Shown in pieces: positions 48,361 through 64,000 of a DNA stretch of 64,000 nucleotides (position 1 is the first letter of the stretch; each line of letters begins with the position of its first letter). The translations under genes and the position numbers were made by a program. Below the pieces are notes generated by a model. That model had not been told where the DNA came from. It did no database searches and worked only from the letters and a program-made list of their open reading frames with translations. The DNA is from Datnioides undecimradiatus (lineage: Eukaryota > Chordata > Actinopteri > Lobotiformes > Datnioididae), in the NCBI GenBank assembly GCA_008933995.1, contig WARS01000007.1, positions 7,064,923-7,128,922 of the forward strand, read 5' to 3'.

Positions 48361-51130
48361 TTCACAAATATAAAATCAAGAATTCATGGACTTATTTTAA
48401 TATTCAACTGTCATCCACTTTGGAGTGAAATATAACTGCTTAATTATTGAGTGTTTTGAAAAGATGACTAAAAATACATTTGTTGTTTTTGAATTCTCAG
48501 ATTATTTCCCTGAACATATGATATTCTGTTTTAAAGGATCACATCATGTGACAACACGTCATCAATTAGGGAAGAAAAACACAGTTGTGATAATGGGTCA
48601 GATGATCAGTGAAACACCCAGCTGACAGTCACAGGCTGCTGTCTGTCAGTGTATCTGCTGTCCATGTGACTCATGTCCCTGTGCGAGTAGCTGGGGGGTG
48701 TAACTGGATCTGCCGCAGTGAGTGTAGCCCGGGGTCACGTTATGACACCCGCTGCCCTGCCTCACCATGAGGACTGTATGTTTTGACACACACACACACA
48801 CACGTGCAGAGTGCACTCATTTATCAGCGCGAGCAGCACATGATGTCACGAACACTTCTGCTCTGCAGCCAGTCAGCGCACCCCCGCCCTGCTCCTCCCT
48901 CCCCTGAGGATTAGTAGAAATGGTTCCCCAAATAGTCTTGTGTCTGCAGGAGTAAACACTGACCACCCAGAGCTTTTATCTTTTCACTTGGTGTATTAAA
49001 AACATTTCCACCTCCCATTATTTTAAAGCTTGTATTGAGATGTTGATTTTATCAAGATGATGTATGCTGATGGTATGATTATTTCAAGACTAACCCTCTG
49101 TTGTGTTAAAATTCCCTGCACTCACAGAGCTGACGTTCTCAACACAGGAGGGTGTCACATGTTAAAAATAAATACACCTGTCCAGCTAAATGTACAAAAC
49201 GTGTTTCTCATCTTCTACTTTAAAGATATATTTATTTGCTTAGATGCTCATTTTTGAGACGGGCATGTAAGTGAAATTATTTCATTTACAATCAGTACAA
49301 AAAAAGGCAGGAGTGCACACAAATACCGTTTTTCATTTTCAGATCATTCCTCTTTGGAAACTTTACGTCCTCTGGATTTATATCTGAGAGAAATATGAAA
49401 GATCTACTACATATATAATATCTCACAAAAAATGAAAATGTTACCTTTCATTATCTGGACAGTTCGTTTATTTGGTAATACACAGTTACTTTACAGTGCT
49501 TTGAGCTTAGTTTATGTCCTTCTACAAGTGTTTTTGACGGCCAGGTGTTGTTTTGGAGAATAACCACTAGGTGGCAGAACAGTTTTATCCTTGTTTGATA
49601 AACAGGCTCTACAATTCTGTTTAACAAGTAGCATCAGAACAAAAACCCAAACGTGGATGTGTTTAAACAACACAAAAATAAAAATCAACACCATGCACCA
49701 GCGGAGACCATTCACATCTGAGCATCACATGTGATTTAAATGTTGAGAAGATGTCCCACTAATAAGGGGAAGACTAATGCAAACGTGTCTGTACAGATAT
49801 TTCACAATGTGCAGTTGTGATAGCAAAGTGTAAGTGGCATTGTGGGTAATCTCATGTTTAAAAGGTTTGGCCGTCAGACACAAACAAATCTCTGCAGCAG
49901 CAACATGACCTTCCATCCGCAGTCAGACAACCAGCAGTGACTCCAGGAAGTCACTGAGCCAAGGAATGTCCTGTGTGCTTTATAAGTTGGCAGGATGTCG
50001 TTTACCCCCTTTTTGCAGTCTTTATGCTAAGCTAAGCTAACCAGCTGGCTACAGCTCTATATTGAAGGTACCTCCATGTTTTAATCTCTCAACAGGAAAG
50101 CGAGTCGGCATATTTCCTGAGACTGTTCCTTGAATTAACGGCAGAGGCCGATTCTACTACTTGTTTTTGTGCTGAAATCTTTGTTATGTGTCAAGTTCAT
50201 GTTAGGACACCGAACAACAGACATCACTTACATTAATGTTCACAGTTCTGAGTGAAATAATATAACTAAGTTGCTTTTCGGCCTTTGCGCCCGACACGCA
50301 CACTTCGTTGACCCGTCACAGATGTGCAGTAATATTACAGCATTTGTGGGACCCGATCCATTAACTTTTAATTGCTCATGCATCTTTCATGGTGATCACG
50401 CATGAAATATTGATTTAGAAACATCTGATGCTTATTTAGACAAGCAGGTGTTTCAAAATACGCGTGAGGCCCACAAATATGGGCAGATTGGATGAGAAAA
50501 TCTCCTCTAACATGTGATTATGTGATTTCTGACTCGGTGGTATGTTTGTGTATAACCTAACAAATCTGTCCACGCAGCTGGCAGGAGTTTAAAGCAAAAA
50601 GGCTCCAAAAATGATGAACATCACATCAGAGAAATGGGCAGAAAAACATCTCTAAATAAATGCTAATGCAAACTACTAAAAAAAAGGAAAAACAGAAAGT
50701 TAACACGCTCCTTACCCTTCATGCTCTAATTATTGCTGTAAAAGAGTGGACCATATTAGATGAATAAAACCAGATTTGTAGTGTATCATCTACAAACAGC
50801 TGAGCAACCATGGTGTGAGGTGGATTTGAATATCAGTTTGTCATTTTCAGAAATGAAAACAGTTAAACACCAGCCCCCAATCTAATGTCATAAATTTGTG
50901 GATGAAGAGGTGGTCGCTGTCCACATTTAACCACCTGCATCCGTATTCTCCGAACAGGTGGACAGAGGTGGCAGATTGTCACCTCAAACTTGCTCACCTG
51001 TACGTGTGAACCCCTGCTCGCGTGCGGGGAACCGACAACCGTGTAATGGAATCATTTTGGACGTGAAAAATGAGCTCTACTGTATAATTTAATAAGGCTA
51101 TGATGTGTTTCACCTGATGTGTTACCAGCT

Positions 51131-51172
<42 letters not shown>

Positions 51173-51360
51173 GCACAGGTAGCTGCTGTCATTCTCCGCT
51201 GCAGGTTGGCTGCCTCCACAGCTGATGTGTGTCTGTTGGAAACAACCAGACAAAGAGATACTGCAGCTGCAGGGCCATCTCGGGGTATTTACTGTTTGCC
51301 TAATGAGCCTCGCATAGAGAAACCTAAACCTTCATTAAAACTTTAGGGCGTCTGGTCTTC

Positions 51361-51361
<1 letters not shown>
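48361..51361. other. Intergenic region zfand5 / tmc1
   Basis: No coding exon is recognised. It includes a short ACAC run near 48789-48803 and the (CA)n tract at 51134-51170. It probably includes the promoter and non-coding 5' exons of tmc1, which I could not place. Confidence 0.5.
51134..51170. repeat. (CA)n microsatellite upstream of tmc1
   Basis: 37 bases of pure CA, about 190 bp before an oppositely oriented (TG)n tract. Confidence 0.95.

Positions 51362-51409
<48 letters not shown>
51362..51409. repeat. (TG)n microsatellite upstream of tmc1
   Basis: 48 bases of pure TG. It is complementary to the (CA)n tract at 51134-51170, so the pair makes an inverted repeat. Confidence 0.95.
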
Positions 51410-51410
<1 letters not shown>

Positions 51411-51883
51411 TCTCCAGTAACAAGAGGAGTGAGAGTGTCTCTGTGCAGTTTAGATTCTATGGTTCTTTAGACATTTAGGAAAAACAAAGCATGGCAATAG
51501 TCAAACCTAGCTTAACAGAGCCACAGTAAATGCTGAATGCTGTTTCACTTCTAAGAACCAATACAGGCCTGATATAAACCCACAGCTGTGCAGCATCATC
51601 TCAGTGTACTAAATACTAAAATACACATTTCCCACTTTCAGGAGAATAACGCAGGCTCTCTGCTTGATAACCCATCCTTTTAGTTTCTCCAATTTACTGT
51701 ACCTGTCCAAGAGCACCTGTTGAGTGCGGGTCACATGCGACAGTCGTCATAGTGACGGCATTGTCAGATACCTGAGTTGGGTGCTGGCAGGGAGCCTAGG
51801 CAGAGGAGAGCCAACCTGCTGGGGAGCTAGACTGGGCGAACGTTCCCGAGGATACAGAGGGCAGACGCTTTGTATTTTTCATC

Positions 51884-60369
<8,486 letters not shown>

Positions 60370-60764
60370 CACTATGAAAATAACACATTCCTGCAGGCTG
60401 CGTTCATCCCACAGACAAGACAAGACAGACGTAAACAAGCACAAAAACACGGTGTTCAGATTGTGGCATGTCAAGGACCTTACTGACAGCAACAAGTCCA
60501 GAAGTCATTTTTGACAGTTAAAGCCGTAACAATTGTAATCCACAGAACTGTGTCGCGACAAACTTGGAAAATCTAATTTATGATGCAAAATTGTGTTTTT
60601 GATCCATGTTTCTGGGTCTGAAGATGTGCAGGCACTCTGTTTTTTCACTCATCTTGCACACTGATGACTATTGATTTTCAATAACTGAAGCATCTTTGCC
60701 TCAATTGTATTTGTTTTCTCCTACATTTACATTGACTTTGTAATTCATATGATTCTGACTTTGC

Positions 60765-60770
60765 AATAAA
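60765..60770 (+). terminator. Poly(A) signal of tmc1
   Basis: AATAAA in TTGCAATAAAGTTT, 396 bases after the stop codon. It is followed by a TTTTAATAAC / TTTTGTATCCGTG-type downstream region. Confidence 0.65.
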
Positions 60771-61080
60771 GTTTAAATGTTTTAATAACAGCCTTGTAGC
60801 AGAACATTTTGTATCCGTGCATGCATTTCTGTTCTTTTTCTGAGTTCTTGTCTGTGTTTCTACTGTCAACTGTGTTTCTGTGCTTACAAATTCACAATAC
60901 AGGTCTGTACAGAAGAGTCACCCAACCAGTCATTGTGTCAAAGTGCCAAACCCTCTGACTGTCGCCTCACAGGAATGTTGTCTGTGTGAGGTGACAGACA
61001 ATTGGCTGATCCTCTGCAGGTGAAAATAAACCTGCCTGGAAAGCATCTCCACTGTCTGGGTGGAGACACTGCAGGGTGAC

Positions 61081-61146
61081 TTAAATACTGCGGCTGACCT
61101 CTGTAATCTACTAACTGAGGTGTGGAGACCAGCTCCAAGCCCACAG
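61081..61146 (+). other. Inferred non-coding first exon and promoter of anxa1
   Basis: A good donor (CCCACAG|GTGAGT) ends an upstream exon, and the coding exon opens at 61246 with acceptor TTACAG. TTAAATA at 61081-61087 may be a weak TATA element, so the left edge is approximate. The promoter would begin only about 300 bp after the tmc1 poly(A) signal. Confidence 0.5.
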
Positions 61147-61291
61147 GTGAGTTTAGTTTATTGTTTTTAAATGAGAAGAAATGAATAAATGAAATAATAT
61201 GCATCTGAATCATATTTAATTCTTTATTTCATTTTCACCTTACAGTGTTACCCTGCAGAGTTTTTGGTTTTAACATAATAGCCAAGCAAAC

Positions 61292-63891
61292 ATGTCCTTC
61301 TTTGGGAAATTCTTCAAAAATGTCATCCACAACAGAGACCCTGATGATAAAACTGTCACAGTGAGTATCAGATCACCTGGGAGCAGCTGGCCATGAGGAC
61401 AACACACATGTTGGCATAATGCAGTTTATCCTGCACACGATGCTACTTCACAAATTTCATCATTTACTTCTAAATATTCATGAGTTTAATGGGAACCAAC
61501 AGCGACCACTAACAGACAGCTGGTTGAAAGTTGACGGGAAGTTGCCTTAAGTTATTTGGATTTCAGTAAAATGACTTACTGCTGTCGGCTGTAGTTGTCA
61601 ACACTGGCTGCTCTTCTTGTTGTCACTGTCTCTGTGCTGTGATGAAAATGCAATGAATCCAAAATCATTATGAAAACATAAGCTGATCTGTAGCTTTAAA
61701 ATTAAACATCTGTATTTCTGGCTGTCATTGTAGGTGATGGGTAAGCCGAAACCTAAGTATTATGGAACAGTCGTCCCGTACCCGAATTTTAATGCCAGCA
61801 GTGATGCTTCAGTTCTTCAGAAAGGCATTAAAAGTAAAGGTGCGTGTCTTAAAAGGACCTTATGCTTGTATTATTGGTTTCTTCTGGAATGTTTCTGCAC
61901 ATGTACATTATACAGCTGAAGAGCTCTGCAACAGTTAGACCATAGTAAATGTTTCCTCTGTGACTGCTCTTGTTTTCATTGATTTCACTTTTTTTTTGTA
62001 AAGCCACAATTCTTCTTAGAAGACTCCAGCATTGTAACACAGAGGCTGGGCTCTAATGCTATGACGACAGGTAAAACACACCTTGTATTTCACAGGAGTG
62101 GACGAGGATGTGATCATTGCAATCCTGGTGAAGCGAAACAACGAGCAGAGACAGATGATCAAAGTAGTTTTTGAGGCGTCCACTGGGGAGGTGAGTAATG
62201 CATTTGTCCTGAGAACAAAAACAGTCAAGAAAAAAAAATAAATCACAAGCTCAACACAACTAAAACCAACAAAAGTTTAAGTCTGAGGCATAAAATGTTC
62301 AATAAATTTTCTTCTGACCTCACTGTGTAAAGTGTTTTGAGCATTTACAGATTTGCAACATAAATGAAGTCAAATGTTGTGACAGCAATAAATCACTGTA
62401 TTGTGTTCAAAGCTGAAGCTGCAATTCTTATTTCATTAGTATTGGTATGACCAGTGTTAGGGTGGCTTTAACTTTAAACAGCTATCCTTGTGTAACTGAC
62501 AGACCTGACACAGTTTGATGACTTTATGACCCTTCTCTCTATATGCTACTGTCACACTGCAATTTAACATTTAACATGCATTCATACAGTTTGAAAACTG
62601 ACATTTCATTGGTTTGATCAGAAATTTAAACAAGTAGCTTAGTTTGTGTCTTGCTGCTATCAGGGTACGAGTCAGGCAGACACAGTGTAGGAGTCAGGGG
62701 TTGGCAGGCTCAGTGGTCGTTTATTGCTAGCAGGGTCAAAACCAGGTAATACAGACTAGTTAGGTGAAGGTACCGAAATCCAACAGGCAAACACTCAAAA
62801 TCCAGTAATGCAAAAACAGAGTCACACACGGGGAACACTCAGAAGGAATAAATGCTGGAACACTTGGGGAGCACAGCTTAAATACATGAGGAAGACAATG
62901 AGACACAGGTGAGACACATTAGGGCGGGGAATCCAATCACACAAGCGGGAAACTTGACAGGAAGACAGGGATAAGACACAGACTTCAAAATAAAACAGGA
63001 AGTAACCAGACAAAGACAGAGCTGAACTGAAAACCCTAACAACAGACACTTGACAACTAACTGATCCTGACAGCTGCCAATGATGCTGCTGCACGTCTCG
63101 CTTCACTTCACTTCTAAACTGTAAATATTTCACATTCTTTACAGACACACATTCAAAACAAGAAAACACTCATTTACATTCAGTATGTACAAATATCAGA
63201 TGCTTAGGCTGAGATAACATCTTGGACTTGGCAGCTTGTTATCAAAATCAGTTATTGTGAAAAACTGTATATTCTCAAAGAAGAAATGATTTCACTCTTA
63301 ATATCAATGTTTCTTTTTCTGGTTTTCTTGTAAGTTTTAACATCTTTTACCTGATATTGCTGGTGTGCTGCAAACAATTCTTATTTGGATTTGACAGTGA
63401 GTATAATTTTTTGCAAGACATGTGCGTGTGTTTTGATTTCCATAGCCACACCTTAGTTTAAGGAGGAAAAAAGCATTGTTGCAATTGTTGTGATGATACA
63501 ACCAGTCTGTCCCCAAGTACTATAACACTACTACTTTCCGTATGAAGTCTGAGCAGCATTATGTGAAGGCTACCTATGAGGATCACTGGTACCTGTGAAT
63601 TTGCATCGATCTTTGGCCCGTGCTCCACCTGTCCACCAAGTTTCATGAAAATCAGAAAATTGCATCAGTAGAAAAATTCTGATAGTGTAGTGTCAATATG
63701 GCGGATGTTGTAATGGCAACATCGTAAAAACGCACACACTGCCTATCTACATGCTTTTGTGTGGCTGTCTGTTGCAGAAGCTTAATAAAGCTCTGAAGTC
63801 GGCTCTCAGGTCAGATTTAGAGGACGTCTGTCTGGCTCTACTCATGACGCCCGCTCAGTTTGATGCCTACCAGTTCAGGAAGGCCACAAAG
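61292..63891 (+). CDS. anxa1: Annexin A1 (5' part; gene continues past the window)
   Basis: Four coding exons are visible and in phase: 61292-61360, 61734-61839, 62096-62190 and 63778-63891, encoding the first 128 residues. Annexin A1 is a calcium-dependent phospholipid-binding protein that inhibits phospholipase A2 and limits inflammation. The N-terminal tail opens MSFFGKFFKNVIHNR, an amphipathic segment different from the human tail. Next come TVVPYPNFNASSDASVLQKG and annexin repeat I (about 48-121) with the KGVDED calcium-loop region at 58-63, IIAILVKRNNEQRQMIK, and ALLMTPAQFDAYQFRKATK. The RNN-x-QRQ and TPAQFDA matches point to ANXA1, and it follows tmc1 as on human 9q21. Teleosts have several anxa1 copies; I cannot say which this is. 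Repeats II-IV lie outside. Intron 3 carries a transposon-like element. Confidence 0.93.
62658..63072. mobile_element. Non-autonomous DNA-transposon-like element in anxa1 intron
   Basis: The ends TATCAGGGT and ATCCTGACA form an imperfect 9-base terminal inverted repeat, and GCTGC flanks both sides (62653-62657 and 63073-63077) as a possible 5-bp target duplication. The inside has no protein-coding capacity but shares CAAAATAAAACAGGAA (62986-63001) and a GACACAGGTGA segment with the copy at 23297-23568. Such AAACAGGAAGT-rich elements are common in teleost genomes from memory; I cannot name the superfamily. Confidence 0.6.
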
Positions 63892-64000
63892 GTAAATATC
63901 TGTCTTTATGTCCAGATGTCATTGTCCGTGTAGTAACATGGACAACAGTACAACAGTAGTTTATTTTGCTGATTTTCTAGCCAACAGGTAATCCCTCTCT

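Noticed and set aside
50274..50295. TTGCTTTTCGGCCTTTGCG resembling the 5' end of U2 snRNA
   Set aside because: Only about 16 bases are similar and the following branch-recognition and Sm-site sequence is absent, so it is not an snRNA gene or a clear pseudogene.
63981..63994. CTAG-CCAACAG-GTAATC, a possible 7-base exon after the last anxa1 exon
   Set aside because: Annexins continue directly with a GLGTDE-type segment after this exon, and seven bases would break the frame. Most likely intronic sequence.

Overview
The window is vertebrate nuclear DNA from a ray-finned fish, most likely a percomorph-type teleost. Evidence: spliced genes with short GT-AG introns, a salmon-type 17-residue melanin-concentrating hormone encoded by a single exon, teleost-style dispersed repeats, and many CA/GT microsatellites. 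I rebuilt six protein-coding genes exon by exon; in each, reading phase is kept across every junction. No prokaryotic, viral or CRISPR features are present.

Layout: 1-3831 is non-coding, perhaps with the tail of a gene to the left. 3832-10021 (-) is spag8, a ciliary/sperm microtubule-associated protein of 186 aa in 6 exons, with an RFX-type X-box 130 bp upstream of its ATG. 10165-17825 is non-coding. 17933-18340 (+) is the intronless pro-melanin-concentrating hormone gene (135 aa) with its own TATA box and poly(A) signal. 18472-37527 is a 19-kb gene desert with repeats and possible regulatory DNA. 37528-40276 (-) is ccnb1, cyclin B1 (402 aa, 9 exons, one GC-AG intron). It is divergent from zfand5 (+, coding 44658-46995, 228 aa, A20 plus AN1 zinc fingers). 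51884-60369 (+) is tmc1, the hair-cell mechanotransduction channel subunit (947 aa, 20 coding exons). 61292 to the right edge (+) is the 5' part of an annexin A1 gene; its first 128 residues are visible.

The block zfand5-tmc1-anxa1 matches the order on human 9q21, except that human ALDH1A1, which lies between TMC1 and ANXA1, is absent: the two fish genes are separated by only a few hundred bases. This agrees with the known loss of aldh1a1 in teleosts. The genes do not form one pathway; they are neighbours by ancestry. I found no convincing evidence of a new multi-gene system. The most useful observations are the X-box at spag8, the GC-AG intron in ccnb1, the alanine-rich insertion in zfand5, the extreme charged N-terminus of tmc1, two copies of a transposon-like repeat family, and several near-perfect inverted repeats.
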